Source: a virus. Taken from it: a stretch of 64,000 nucleotides of DNA. How positions within the stretch are numbered: the stretch's first letter is position 1; every line of letters begins with the position of its first letter. The stretch covers positions 186,001 through 250,000 of IMG/VR virus record IMGVR_UViG_3300020477_000990; one strand, given 5' to 3'. The notes under the pieces were generated by a model, which was not told the DNA's origin, made no database searches, and saw only the letters and a program-made list of their open reading frames with translations. This document shows, in pieces, positions 1-9,792 of this stretch. Position numbers and translations under genes: made by a program.

Positions 1-9
1 TTTTTTTGG

Positions 10-37
10 TTGACAGATTTCTATAGTATGCTATTAT
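10..37 (+). promoter_or_regulatory. sigma70-like promoter of the lipoprotein gene
   Basis: TTGACA at 10-15 and TATTAT at 32-37 with a 16-nt spacer. Predicted start of transcription is near 44, leaving a short leader with a GGAGG ribosome site (50-54) before the ATG at 64. Confidence 0.7.
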
Positions 38-63
38 AGTTGAATATGTGGAGGTTATTAATT

Positions 64-636
64 ATGTATAAATTAAAAACAATAGTTGCAGGTTTGTTTG
101 CTATATTATTATTAACAAATTGTACAGCAACAACTGGTCAAACTGTTTCTAAAACAGATACCTATACATTAGGTGGAGCAGTAGTTGGCGGAGTTATTGG
201 TAATCAATTTGGTAGTGGAAGTGGTAAGACTGCGGCTACTATAGTTGGAATATTACTAGGTTCAAACATTGGTAATAATATTGGTCAACAATTAGATCAA
301 TATGATGAACTAAAACATCAAAAAGCGGCCTATCAAGCATTAGAGTATACTAAAGACGGAGTTCCAGTTAGATGGTCAAATCCAAATGGTCATAAAGGTG
401 GAATAATGATTACAGATACTTACTATATTGAAAACGGCCAGGTACCTTGTCGTAAGTTTTATCAAGAAGTACAAATTGGTGCTAGAATAGAAACAGGTGA
501 AGGAATTGCTTGTAGAACAGCATCAGGTAAATGGGAACTTATGAAAGATCCTAAAGTAAAGATTGAAAATGGTATGCAAGTCACTAATGATAAAGGCCAA
601 TATATGCTAACACCTGTTGGCGTTGGTTGGAATTAA
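64..636 (+). CDS. 17-kDa-antigen-like glycine-zipper lipoprotein
   Basis: Predicted outer-membrane lipoprotein of 190 residues. A hydrophobic signal peptide ends in a lipobox (LLTNC, Cys20), so it should be lipidated and cut by signal peptidase II. Residues about 35-80 are a Gly-rich zipper (GGAVVGGVIG, then GILLGSNIGNNIG) typical of the Rickettsia 17 kDa surface antigen family, followed by a soluble domain. An upstream in-frame TTG at 40 is possible, but GGAGG at 50-54 sits correctly for ATG 64. It has its own sigma70-like promoter and its stop overlaps the convergent gp5 gene. This is a host-type envelope protein. A role in superinfection exclusion or envelope change is inference. Confidence 0.85.
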   Translation: MYKLKTIVAGLFAILLLTNCTATTGQTVSKTDTYTLGGAVVGGVIGNQFGSGSGKTAATIVGILLGSNIGNNIGQQLDQYDELKHQKAAYQALEYTKDGVPVRWSNPNGHKGGIMITDTYYIENGQVPCRKFYQEVQIGARIETGEGIACRTASGKWELMKDPKVKIENGMQVTNDKGQYMLTPVGVGWN

Positions 637-2096
637 CTTGTATATTCTTCCCTAGCATAAGGTTCTCTAGATGGGAACCTTGTTAGGATTGTTCCTACCC
701 TCTCAGTATTTCTCGTATCAGTATCAGGACTTCTTGTATAAAGAGTATTTGTAAAATACAATTCACCTTTAGCATTTGCTTTAACAGTCAGCCCACCATA
801 ATTACTTGCACCAGCGGCTTCTGGTCCATTCATATGAACATTTGTTGCAGTTTCTATATGATCACCGCCACTTTTAATATTAGTACTTGCAGAAGCAGTA
901 AAATGATTTGCTCCTGTAGTTGATAAATGGAAATCACTTCCGGAAGTAATTTTTGTATTGTTACCTGTTTTAATGTTTACTGAACCTTCAACATCTAAAT
1001 TTAAATTACCTTCAACTGACGTTAATATGTTTGTTGTATCAGATGGTTGTCCACTATCACTAGTTTTATGAGCTTTAATATTAATATGTCTTCCTGACTC
1101 AATATTAAAATCTCTATCTGCTCTAAAATTAATATCTTTTTGTGAACGCACACTAATTGAATCATTTGCCCAAACATCTATTTTACCATCATTATCAATT
1201 TCAACATATCCAGATCCTTTTTTATTAATAATATAAACATTACCATTAGATTCATCTAATAATATTTGGGCTCCAGATTTAGTTCTTAATCTAATTAATT
1301 GTTGGTCACCATCATCCATTACAAATTGGTTTGCATCTGGTGTTAATATACCAAATACTTTTGAAGGTGTTTCACGTCTAGCTGATGACGATGTTAATCC
1401 TCTATTAGTATCAGATTCTAATCCTTGTTCTCTTAATCCTTCAAAGTGTGGAGTATGTGTAGGTCTTTTAATACCTGATTCTGGTTCACTAGTACTTTTT
1501 CGTTCTTTTGTCCAGTCAACGTCATCTGCTATTTCTGATAATTTATTGTATTCAGTTACTGGACAATCTTTTGATTCTTCATCATTAGATGTAAATGTTC
1601 CTGAACGAGCAATTCCTGGAACCATATGATTCATTAAATGTTGATATAAACAACCAACAACTACACCTCTAGAAATATCACCACCAACAAACATTACTAA
1701 AACTTTATTTCCAACATCAGGTGGAATCATCCACATACCATAACTTCTTTGTGAACCACTATATGTTTTAGATGGATCTGTATTTAAATGTGGAGTAACT
1801 ATTTCGCCTGGGGCAATATTATTATTAATATTTGTTGCTCCAGCAAATGGAGAAGACCAACGAACAGTTAAATTAAGATGTGTTTCATTAACATCAAATG
1901 AGTCTGGTAAAAAATCTACATTAACGTTTGCTCCAATTAAGCGAACAGTTAGCCTACCATTTTTTTGTATATCAGCGGCACTAATAACGATAGCTTCGTA
2001 TATGCCGTCATATGTTTTAACGTGACCTAGTGATTTAGCACTATCACTTTCTAAATTTTTAACATTTGATATTCTAGTTATTTTTTTAGTTGCCAT
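633..2096 (-). CDS. 5: gp5-like baseplate spike, no lysozyme domain
   Basis: Central tail spike/hub protein of 487 residues. An OB-fold-like N-terminal half (about 30-165) carries the spike signature PPDVGNKVLVMFVGGD. A linker follows, then from about 255 a beta-helix of short alternating strands (for example VWANDSISVRSQKDINFRAD) like the gp5C/VgrG needle. T4 gp5 has a lysozyme domain between OB fold and needle. I see no such domain or its catalytic Glu-Asp-Thr context here. First gene after the hub cluster on the minus strand; its start overlaps the stop of the 982-residue gene. Late expression is expected. Confidence 0.8.
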   Translation of the reverse strand: MATKKITRISNVKNLESDSAKSLGHVKTYDGIYEAIVISAADIQKNGRLTVRLIGANVNVDFLPDSFDVNETHLNLTVRWSSPFAGATNINNNIAPGEIVTPHLNTDPSKTYSGSQRSYGMWMIPPDVGNKVLVMFVGGDISRGVVVGCLYQHLMNHMVPGIARSGTFTSNDEESKDCPVTEYNKLSEIADDVDWTKERKSTSEPESGIKRPTHTPHFEGLREQGLESDTNRGLTSSSARRETPSKVFGILTPDANQFVMDDGDQQLIRLRTKSGAQILLDESNGNVYIINKKGSGYVEIDNDGKIDVWANDSISVRSQKDINFRADRDFNIESGRHINIKAHKTSDSGQPSDTTNILTSVEGNLNLDVEGSVNIKTGNNTKITSGSDFHLSTTGANHFTASASTNIKSGGDHIETATNVHMNGPEAAGASNYGGLTVKANAKGELYFTNTLYTRSPDTDTRNTERVGTILTRFPSREPYAREEYTS

Positions 2097-5044
2097 TATT
2101 CTTCTCCAAATGATTCTAAAGTATTAGTATTATATATAAACGTTTCTCTAGGTCCTTTAATATTTTGTGTAAATTGACCACCTTCAAATCTACTAACAAT
2201 TTCTACTGCGGCATACACACCATTTAATAATCTTTCTTTATGTGTATCGCCTGGTGTTGCAATTCCAGTTTCTAAACTTGGTTCTCCAGCACTAGTACGT
2301 GCTGTAAATAGTAAATAATTTTCTCCAGCAAAGGTTGATACAGAGAATTCATCTGGATCATTTTCACTTTCTAACCAAAATATATCACCTCTAATTTCCA
2401 TATCCATTTGTACCATATCAGCTTGGAAGTCACTTAAAGTACCTTCCATTACCATATCAAATTGGTGTTTTCCTTTGTTTTTAGGATGTCCTTCACTATT
2501 ATATTTACCGCTCTCAGAACGATTAAGTCCCCACATTACTGTTACAGGACGATCCATACTTTCAATTTTATCAACTAATGATTGCTCATTTATTTTTTCT
2601 GCGTAAATTTGTTTAAAGTTTTCAGTTCCATCTACAGATACAGGAGTTTTTGCATCATCGTTCATTCTACCACGAACAATAACTTCTTTTTTATTTCCGA
2701 ACTCGTCTTCTACAACTTTAGTTCCACCATAAGTTGCTAACTGTCTATCTTCTTTTGTGTTTAAAGATTCAAGTGAGGTCGCCAATGCCTGGTCTGCTTC
2801 AAATGTACCATCTTTAATACCTGCAACAAATTGACTTACTAATTCTTTTCTTTCTTTTTCAAAATTACTTAATCCTGATTTCATTTCTTCTGTATTCTTT
2901 TTTTCTAATGAACTTGCTTTTGTTTTTAAATAACTTTTCCATGCTTCACGAACATTTTTTTGTTGTTCTCTAAAGTCATTAACTCTTATTGATGACTCTT
3001 TGATTTTTGTTTGTGCAGTATCATCTAACCCGGTAAATAAGTTTTGATAACTTTGTAGTGCCATGAAAAAATTATTATTATACTTAATATCAAATCTTAA
3101 AACTTTATCGTTTAACCCTGTAAATAGATAATCATATCTTTTCCTCATACATTTGTATGATGTAGTTTGACCTTCTTCACTACCAAAATTTTCATTTACT
3201 AGTGCTGTTATTTTCTTTTTTGCCCATTCTTCTGATTTATTAAATATTCCTTGTAAAATTTCTGGTCTGATAGTTGGAAACAATGATACTGTATAATGAT
3301 ATTCTCTAGCATAATCATTTCTTAATGAATCCCAAGCTATGTTAACAACGTCACATTTAATTTTAAAAATATATTTTATATGGTTTTTAACTTTATCTGA
3401 ATCATTTGAATCTGGATCTTCGTCATCAGGATTAAATCCTTTGGCTAAATTTTGCATTTTTTTTGAATGCGATAATCCAAATTCTAGTATTCTATCTAAA
3501 CTTGTATCTTGTGGAATAACAAATGATCTTAAAGTTGGATCCCATAACTCTTTATCCAATCCAGTACTTCTGTTTTCAGCAGTTGACTCTTTTTCTCCAT
3601 CAGTTGGAACAATATCATCATCGCCAATAAATTTTTTAGCTCCTGGACTTAAATGTATGTAATATTCATCTAATGTTTCTTTTTCAATTGCTAATTTATC
3701 AACTTCGTTAAGATTAATTGCTTCTGCTACTGAATCACATAAATTTTTAACTGTTCTAATATTGTTAAGTTGTAATGGTCTATCTGTAGTAAAGACGTGA
3801 TCGTATTTTCCTTGGTCACCTGCTCTAATACATTGTAAACTATATATTGCTCCTGATGTATCTACAGAAGTTTCTACAGCAATTATATTAATTAAAAATT
3901 GTCTTTCAGTATTTGGAATTGGTTTTACAATTTCTCCTGTATCTGGTTTACGTCCTATGAATTGGAGTTTCAATAAGTATGTTGCTTTTAAGCCATCTGG
4001 CATACCAAGTTTAACTGCACTATTAACTAAAATTGTTGTAAGTGATTCTCCTAATGGCTGAGCCATTGTAATCATAAAATCAACAGCCCCAGAAACTCTA
4101 TGAGCATTGCTAATTGGACCACCCACAGCATTAATTTGCACTCCTTGTATATTCATAACTGTAGAGGCTGTTTCTGCAATTGTAATAGGTTGTATAGTTG
4201 GACTCCATTTATTAAAAGATTTTCCACCTTCAACAATATATCTTTGAGCTCTAATGGCATCATCTTCATGAAGCATTTGTAGTTCAAAGTTATATGTTGG
4301 TCCATCATAATCTAAAAGTACATTTCTTTGAAAAAAGTGTGATAAATTTCTTTCAGCATCAGAAGTTACATTACCAGCTTTGTCTTTATAGTCGATATCA
4401 TCAAACCTTTGGAGAGCAACTGTTATATCTTTTTTAGTAAATTTTACAGCCGAACCTTCATGAGGATTTATAACAATTTTATCCTTTAGTACTGCTTTGT
4501 CTTCATTTGAAAACTTTTTTATTTTACCTTCTCCGGCATTTTCGTCACCTTCAAATAATCCTGGTTGTCTATCAGAAATTATTGATGCATTTGAATTTTT
4601 AATTATTTCTGCATGATCTCTATATGCTTTTGTATATATTGGATGTTGGAATGTTTTTTTCTCTTTACTTGCAACAGTATTATCAGTATTAGTAAGTGAA
4701 TTTTCTAAACTTCTTTTCCAACCAACATGAGCAAAACCTTTACCTGCGGCAGTATGATCACCTTTATAGTTGTTACCATGGGCTAATATTTCACTATGGT
4801 TAGTTTTTTTATTAGTAAGATCTTCGCCGCCAGTAACAATAGCTTCTGCAGATATACTATTTTTATGATTAGCTACCTCGGCAAATGCTCTAGGTTTATA
4901 AAATTTTCCATCTTTTATAAATCCACCTCTAGTTCGAACACCTCCCTCGATTTTACCCCAGTTTGGGTTTTCAGTCACAACCTCATCTTTCTTTTTATTT
5001 TTTTCTTTGTGTGCTGGATGTTTATTTTTTCCAAAGCCAACCAT
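2096..5044 (-). CDS. large baseplate hub protein, gp27-like by position
   Basis: 982 residues, far longer than T4 gp27 (about 390). The N-terminal 200 residues are polar, Lys-rich and low-complexity. The middle (about 270-430) reads like a beta-rich hub domain. A charged helical, coiled-coil-prone part lies around 690-770, and a compact C-terminal domain ends in the last 150 residues. It sits between the gp5 spike gene (overlap of one base) and a LysM-like baseplate gene, the place where the hub gene belongs. No single motif proves the family. The gp27 assignment rests on position and size class only. Confidence 0.6.
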   Translation of the reverse strand: MVGFGKNKHPAHKEKNKKKDEVVTENPNWGKIEGGVRTRGGFIKDGKFYKPRAFAEVANHKNSISAEAIVTGGEDLTNKKTNHSEILAHGNNYKGDHTAAGKGFAHVGWKRSLENSLTNTDNTVASKEKKTFQHPIYTKAYRDHAEIIKNSNASIISDRQPGLFEGDENAGEGKIKKFSNEDKAVLKDKIVINPHEGSAVKFTKKDITVALQRFDDIDYKDKAGNVTSDAERNLSHFFQRNVLLDYDGPTYNFELQMLHEDDAIRAQRYIVEGGKSFNKWSPTIQPITIAETASTVMNIQGVQINAVGGPISNAHRVSGAVDFMITMAQPLGESLTTILVNSAVKLGMPDGLKATYLLKLQFIGRKPDTGEIVKPIPNTERQFLINIIAVETSVDTSGAIYSLQCIRAGDQGKYDHVFTTDRPLQLNNIRTVKNLCDSVAEAINLNEVDKLAIEKETLDEYYIHLSPGAKKFIGDDDIVPTDGEKESTAENRSTGLDKELWDPTLRSFVIPQDTSLDRILEFGLSHSKKMQNLAKGFNPDDEDPDSNDSDKVKNHIKYIFKIKCDVVNIAWDSLRNDYAREYHYTVSLFPTIRPEILQGIFNKSEEWAKKKITALVNENFGSEEGQTTSYKCMRKRYDYLFTGLNDKVLRFDIKYNNNFFMALQSYQNLFTGLDDTAQTKIKESSIRVNDFREQQKNVREAWKSYLKTKASSLEKKNTEEMKSGLSNFEKERKELVSQFVAGIKDGTFEADQALATSLESLNTKEDRQLATYGGTKVVEDEFGNKKEVIVRGRMNDDAKTPVSVDGTENFKQIYAEKINEQSLVDKIESMDRPVTVMWGLNRSESGKYNSEGHPKNKGKHQFDMVMEGTLSDFQADMVQMDMEIRGDIFWLESENDPDEFSVSTFAGENYLLFTARTSAGEPSLETGIATPGDTHKERLLNGVYAAVEIVSRFEGGQFTQNIKGPRETFIYNTNTLESFGEE

Positions 5045-5050
5045 AGTTAC

Positions 5051-5335
5051 CTACCTTATATTTTTTAATTTAGGAATTCTAATTACTATACCTGCTCTAA
5101 AATCTTGAATAGGATCAATTAATATGTTTTCATTTCTTACAGCAAATACCCACCAATAGTCTACAGTTCCATATTTATTGTTTGATAATAAATCTGGTCT
5201 TTTGTCATATTTTGATTCAATAACATAAGACTCATCTGACTCATCTTTAATAATATATTTTGGATCCATTATATCAAGGTAATCACCTTTAATTGATGTT
5301 TTACTATATGGACTTGTAGATTTATATGATGCCAT
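5051..5335 (-). CDS. LysM-like baseplate protein (gp53/tail protein X type)
   Basis: 94 residues. The C-terminal half (KYDKRPDLLSNNKYG, then YWWVFAVRNENILIDP, then FRAGIVIRIP) matches the LysM-like fold found in T4 gp53 and P2 tail protein X, which joins baseplate parts around the hub. It is shorter than T4 gp53 (about 196), so it may be a minimal gp53 or a gpX-type protein. It lies directly between the tube-initiator-like gene (one-base overlap) and the hub gene, so all four minus-strand genes probably form one late operon read from the promoter near 6057. Confidence 0.7.
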   Translation of the reverse strand: MASYKSTSPYSKTSIKGDYLDIMDPKYIIKDESDESYVIESKYDKRPDLLSNNKYGTVDYWWVFAVRNENILIDPIQDFRAGIVIRIPKLKNIR

Positions 5336-6045
5336 TAATAAAATCCTTTATCTAATAATTTTCCTGTACGGAAATCTTCTAAATTAAATTCGTCTCTTAA
5401 TGCTGATGGATTAGGACTTACAACCAAATCAACAAACACATTAAGAATTAATGGTACATATGATTTTGATAGCATTTCTTGAAGTTGTGAAGTTTCGTTT
5501 CTTTGTTCTTGGATATTCATTCCTTCATAATCCATTGAAGAACCGCATGGAACATAATCAACATCTTGGTCTAAACCATAAGCAACTGATCTTATATATA
5601 CTGGTGTTCTATCAAACATTGCAGGACCATAAGCACTAAAGGCTAATTTTGGAGGTGGTGTACCTCTTTTTTGACGGTCTGCTTTATCTGATTCAACTCC
5701 ACCAAAAGCAGATTTTGACACCACTCTAAAAAAATGTAAAGCGGCCATCATATATGATGCTTCTTCTTCAGTATGAGCACCAAAAGTTCCTGTAACAGTC
5801 ATTGATGGTGATTGTGTTCTTGAGTATGCTAGATAATCATAGTTTGTGTGTGGTAGTTCATATTGTCCAAAACCAACGTTGGCGTGTTGTACTTGAATCA
5901 TTGGAGTATATGGAAACATTAATCCATTTGTTTTCCATAATGGTCTTATTAAATTACCTGGTTCATCTGGACCATAAATTAAGGCCTTATGTTCAGGTAA
6001 TTTACCCATTGCTTGAATTTTTGCTCTATAATCTGTACGTGCCAT
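5335..6045 (-). CDS. tail-tube-like baseplate protein (gp54/gp48 type)
   Basis: 236 residues. The pattern of an N-terminal loop (LMFPYTPMIQVQHANVGFG) followed by a beta-barrel domain with TVTGTFGAHTEEEASYMM is that of tube-fold proteins that start the tail tube on the baseplate. It heads the minus-strand baseplate operon (tube-initiator-like, LysM-like, hub, spike). A late-type box ATAAATA lies on the minus strand at 6060-6054, 8 nt before the ATG. I cannot choose between gp48 and gp54 from sequence alone. Confidence 0.6.
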   Translation of the reverse strand: MARTDYRAKIQAMGKLPEHKALIYGPDEPGNLIRPLWKTNGLMFPYTPMIQVQHANVGFGQYELPHTNYDYLAYSRTQSPSMTVTGTFGAHTEEEASYMMAALHFFRVVSKSAFGGVESDKADRQKRGTPPPKLAFSAYGPAMFDRTPVYIRSVAYGLDQDVDYVPCGSSMDYEGMNIQEQRNETSQLQEMLSKSYVPLILNVFVDLVVSPNPSALRDEFNLEDFRTGKLLDKGFY

Positions 6046-6053
6046 TATAGTAT

Positions 6054-6060
6054 TATTTAT
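6054..6060 (-). promoter_or_regulatory. late promoter box (ATAAATA) of baseplate operon
   Basis: Minus-strand ATAAATA matches the T4 late consensus TATAAATA recognised by gp55. By T4 geometry transcription would start about 3 nt before the ATG at 6045. Confidence 0.65.
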
Positions 6061-6096
6061 TGGAAAAATTAACTACACACATAATAAAAAACATTC

Positions 6097-6125
6097 TTGA
6101 CTTTTAGCCGTTAATATTATATTAT
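6097..6125 (+). promoter_or_regulatory. sigma70-like promoter of gp55-gp47-gp46
   Basis: TTGACT at 6097-6102, 17-nt spacer, TATTAT at 6120-6125. An AAAGG ribosome site at 6138-6142 precedes the GTG start at 6150. Confidence 0.75.
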
Positions 6126-6149
6126 ATTATATAAATCAAAGGATATAGT

Positions 6150-6956
6150 GTGGCTAAAAGAGTAAATTACCTTAATAACAAAGATATGTTGGCTGAAATT
6201 CATAAGAGTAAAACCTCTTATTGCCATTATACAAAGCCAGAATATCAGCAATATGACATAATTTTACCAAGTATTTCAAAGATTAATAGGCTAACAATAT
6301 CACAAGCACGTAAGAACCATGCAGAAAGATTACTTCAAATTAAAGTAGATGAGCTTGGGCTAAAAAGATCACAATATGATGAATATAGAGTTGATCATAA
6401 AACAATACCTGTAACTTCTTTAATTTTTAGAGTAATGACATATGATCATATTCCAGATGAACCGGGGCGTAAATTAAATCCAAAAACTGTTGCTGACACA
6501 AAAGTTAAATTAAATTTTCCACCATTTAAACATTATAAGTTAAACAAAAATGGACAACCTTTTGAAGTAGGAAAAAGCCATTATAGAAATCATAATGAAT
6601 TTTGTTTAGATCATGGAAAAATTACACCAAAGTTAGCTACTATGTTTATTAAGTTATGCCATAGATATGGTACACGAGCTAACTGGCGAGGATATACGTA
6701 TAACGATGAAATGCAAGGACAAGCATTGTTACAATTATCACAAATTGGTTTACAATTTGATGAGTCAAAATCACAAAATCCATTTGCTTATTATACAGCA
6801 ACAATTACAAACTCATTTACAAGAGTTTTGAATATGGAAAAGAAAAATCAAAATTTAAGAGATGACTTGTTACAAGAGGCAGGAGTAATGCCATCCTTAA
6901 CAAGACAAATGCAAAACGAAGAAAAGCAGAAAGAACCACCCAAGGAAACTAAATGA
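6150..6956 (+). CDS. 55: late-transcription sigma factor gp55
   Basis: Redirects host RNA polymerase to late promoters (ATAAATA boxes seen across this window). The sigma part is the C-terminal half: ANWRGYTYNDEMQGQALLQL and DESKSQNPFAYYTATITNSF correspond to sigma region 2 of T4 gp55. At 268 residues it is longer than T4 gp55 (185). The first 130 residues form an extra domain with a basic helix (ARKNHAERL) and a segment ending NPKTVADTKVKLNFPPFKHY. Start is GTG, with AAAGG upstream. It overlaps gp47 by 4 nt and heads a replication/recombination operon, so it is made early from a sigma70-like promoter. Confidence 0.88.
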   Translation: MAKRVNYLNNKDMLAEIHKSKTSYCHYTKPEYQQYDIILPSISKINRLTISQARKNHAERLLQIKVDELGLKRSQYDEYRVDHKTIPVTSLIFRVMTYDHIPDEPGRKLNPKTVADTKVKLNFPPFKHYKLNKNGQPFEVGKSHYRNHNEFCLDHGKITPKLATMFIKLCHRYGTRANWRGYTYNDEMQGQALLQLSQIGLQFDESKSQNPFAYYTATITNSFTRVLNMEKKNQNLRDDLLQEAGVMPSLTRQMQNEEKQKEPPKETK

Positions 6957-7963
6957 CGTTATTTAAAAAGGCGGCGTGTTTTACTGACATACACTTTGGT
7001 ATGAAAAACAATGCTAGGCAACATAACATAGATTGTGAAAATTTTGTCAAATGGTTTATAGAAGAAGCTAAAGAACGTGGATGCGAAACCTGTTTCTTTT
7101 TAGGCGATTGGCACCACCAAAGATCCGCAATTAATATTTCAACATTAAATTATTCAATATCAAATTTAAAAAGATTAAATGAATCTTTTGAAAAAGTTTA
7201 TTTTATTGTTGGTAATCATGATTTATTTTATAGAGATAAACGTGAGATATCTTCAGTAGTATTTGCTAATGAACTTGCAAATATTAAAGTAGTTGATGAA
7301 TGGATTGTTGAAGATGAAGTTGCTATTATACCATGGTTAGTAGGTGATGAATGGAAACAAATTAAAAAAATGAAATGTAAGTATATGTTTGGTCATTTTG
7401 AATTGCCACATTTTAAAATGAACGCAATGGTAGAGATGCCAGATATAGGAACAATACGAAGTGACCATTTTAAAAATGTTGGTCAAGTGTTTACAGGACA
7501 TTTTCATAAAAGACAACATTCAGGGAATATTTCTTATATTGGAAATCCTTTTCCTCATAACTTTGCAGATGTTTGGGATGATGACCGTGGAGCAATGTTT
7601 TTAGAATGGGACCAAAAACCAGAATATAGAATTTGGCCTGACGCACCTAGATATAGATCAATTAATTTAAGCAAGTTATTAGAAGACCCAGAAACAGTTT
7701 TAGAACCAAATTCTTATATAAGAGTAAAAGTAGATTTAGATATTTCATATGAAGAAGCAAATTTTATTAAAGAAAATTTTGCACAAAATTATGATATTAG
7801 AGATTTATCTTTAATACCGCAGAAAAAAGAAGAACACGCACAAGAAGTAGAAGGTGAGATTATATTTGAATCAGTTGATCAAATAGTAACAAATCAATTA
7901 TCAAAAATAGAATCTGATACTTTTGAAAATAATGTGCTAATTGAGATTTACAATAATTTATGA
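6953..7963 (+). CDS. 47: gp47 recombination nuclease subunit (Mre11/SbcD-like)
   Basis: Metallophosphoesterase subunit of the gp46/gp47 complex that resects DNA ends for recombination-dependent replication. All phosphoesterase motifs are visible: DIH (12-14), GDWH (51-54), GNHD (87-90), FGHFE (about 147) and GHFHKRQ (about 181). 336 residues is normal for the family (T4 339). It overlaps gp55 and gp46 by 4 nt each, so the three are translationally coupled. Confidence 0.95.
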   Translation: MTLFKKAACFTDIHFGMKNNARQHNIDCENFVKWFIEEAKERGCETCFFLGDWHHQRSAINISTLNYSISNLKRLNESFEKVYFIVGNHDLFYRDKREISSVVFANELANIKVVDEWIVEDEVAIIPWLVGDEWKQIKKMKCKYMFGHFELPHFKMNAMVEMPDIGTIRSDHFKNVGQVFTGHFHKRQHSGNISYIGNPFPHNFADVWDDDRGAMFLEWDQKPEYRIWPDAPRYRSINLSKLLEDPETVLEPNSYIRVKVDLDISYEEANFIKENFAQNYDIRDLSLIPQKKEEHAQEVEGEIIFESVDQIVTNQLSKIESDTFENNVLIEIYNNL

Positions 7964-9792
7964 TTAAATTACAAAACATAACTATTAAAAATTTTATGAG
8001 TGTAGGTAATACTACTCAAGCAGTTAATTTTTCCCATGATGGACTTACACTAGTTCTTGGTAATAATTTAGACTTGGGTGGTGAAGGTTCTAGAAATGGT
8101 ACTGGAAAAACTACACTTATAAATGCTCTAAGCTATGCAATATATGGACAAGCACTTACAAATATTCGTAAGGACAATCTTGTTAATAAAACTAACAATA
8201 AAAACATGATTGTTACTGTGGATTTTGAAAAGGATGGTCACAAGTATAGATTAGAGAGAGGACGTAAGCCTAATAAATTCCAATTCATTGTTGACGATGC
8301 CGTTGTAAACGAGCAAGGTACAGATGAAGCACAAGGAGAAAATAGACTTACGCAAGATGAGGTGTTGAGGGTATTTGACATGAGCCACACCATGTTTAAA
8401 CATATTGTTGCCCTCAACACTTACACCGAACCATTTTTAGCAATGAAATCAAATGACCAACGTTCTATTATTGAAGAATTGTTAGGTATATTAAGGTTAA
8501 GTGAAAAAGCAGAAGTATTAAAAGAAAGAATTCGAGAAGTTAATGATGATATAAAAACTGAACAAGCACGATTAGAACAAATTAAAATATCAAATGAAAA
8601 AATTGAAGATACTATTAGAAAGTTTCATATTAAAAGTATTGCTTGGGAAGAGTCACATAAAAAAGCAATTACAGAACTTACTAATGGTATTATAGAATTA
8701 GAAAAAATAGATATTAATAGTGAAATTGAAAAACATAAATTACTAACATTATGGCAAGAACAATCTCAAAAAATTAAATCATATACACAAAATCTAAACT
8801 TTAATAAAAGTAATATAGTTGCTGTACAGAAGCAAATAGACTCTTTAAACACACAATTAAACACACTTGATGGTAAGCAATGCCCTATGTGTGAACAAGA
8901 ATTGCATACAGAGAAGCATACGCACTTGGTTGATGACGTTAAGGTACAACATACTGCTAAACTTGAAGAAGAAACACAAATACAATCAACAATAGAGTCA
9001 ATTGAAAAGCAAATTGCTGAACAAGGAGATATTGGTGAAAGGCCGGAAACAGCATACAGTTCAGCTGATGAGGCATATCAACATAGGCAAAATCTTGCAG
9101 AGTTAAAAACACAATTAGAAACAGAACAGCAAAAAGAAAATCCTCATACAGAACAAATTAATACTTTAAAAACTAAAAATATAGAAGAAGTTGATTATGC
9201 ACAAATTAATTCTTTAACAAAACTAAAAGATCATCAAGACTTTTTATATAAATTATTAACATCAAAAGATTCATTTATACGTAAAAAAATTATTGATCAA
9301 AACTTATTATATTTGAATTCAAGATTAAATTATTATTTGGATAAAATTGGTTTGCCTCATGAGGTTGTGTTTAAATCAGATTTATCTGTAGAAATTACTG
9401 AACTAGGACGAGAGTTAGACTTTGATAACTTATCTAGAGGTGAACGTAATAGACTTATACTTGGTTTAAGTTGGGCATTTAGAGATGTGTATGAATCAAT
9501 GAATACTACTGTAAACTTATTGTTTATTGACGAACTTGTAGATTCTGGTATGGATACAATGGGTGTAGAGTCAGCAATGTCGGTATTGAAAAAAATGTCT
9601 AGAGAACGTAGTAAAAATGTTTTCTTAATTTCACACAGAGATGAGCTAACATCTAGATGTTCTAATGTATTAAATGTTGTTAAAGAAAATGGATTTACAT
9701 CATTTGCTACAGACATTGAAACTGTAAGTCATAAATCACATCCTGATTTGTTTAAGGAAAAAGCAAATGAGCACGATACAGTTAGCACCTAA
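7960..9792 (+). CDS. 46: gp46 recombination ATPase (Rad50/SbcC-like)
   Basis: SMC-type ATPase partner of gp47. Walker A is GEGSRNGTGKTT (41-52). Long coiled coils flank a zinc hook CPMC at 308-311. The ABC signature (LSRGERNRLILGL) is near 490, Walker B (LLFIDEL) near 520 and the switch His (ISHRDE) near 552. 610 residues compares with 560 in T4. The last 26 nt overlap the next gene in another frame. Confidence 0.95.
   Translation: MIKLQNITIKNFMSVGNTTQAVNFSHDGLTLVLGNNLDLGGEGSRNGTGKTTLINALSYAIYGQALTNIRKDNLVNKTNNKNMIVTVDFEKDGHKYRLERGRKPNKFQFIVDDAVVNEQGTDEAQGENRLTQDEVLRVFDMSHTMFKHIVALNTYTEPFLAMKSNDQRSIIEELLGILRLSEKAEVLKERIREVNDDIKTEQARLEQIKISNEKIEDTIRKFHIKSIAWEESHKKAITELTNGIIELEKIDINSEIEKHKLLTLWQEQSQKIKSYTQNLNFNKSNIVAVQKQIDSLNTQLNTLDGKQCPMCEQELHTEKHTHLVDDVKVQHTAKLEEETQIQSTIESIEKQIAEQGDIGERPETAYSSADEAYQHRQNLAELKTQLETEQQKENPHTEQINTLKTKNIEEVDYAQINSLTKLKDHQDFLYKLLTSKDSFIRKKIIDQNLLYLNSRLNYYLDKIGLPHEVVFKSDLSVEITELGRELDFDNLSRGERNRLILGLSWAFRDVYESMNTTVNLLFIDELVDSGMDTMGVESAMSVLKKMSRERSKNVFLISHRDELTSRCSNVLNVVKENGFTSFATDIETVSHKSHPDLFKEKANEHDTVST

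Noticed and set aside
6128-6135. TATAAATC after the gp55 promoter as a second late box
   Set aside because: Lacks the final A of the box and overlaps the predicted start region of the sigma70-like promoter; not strong enough.
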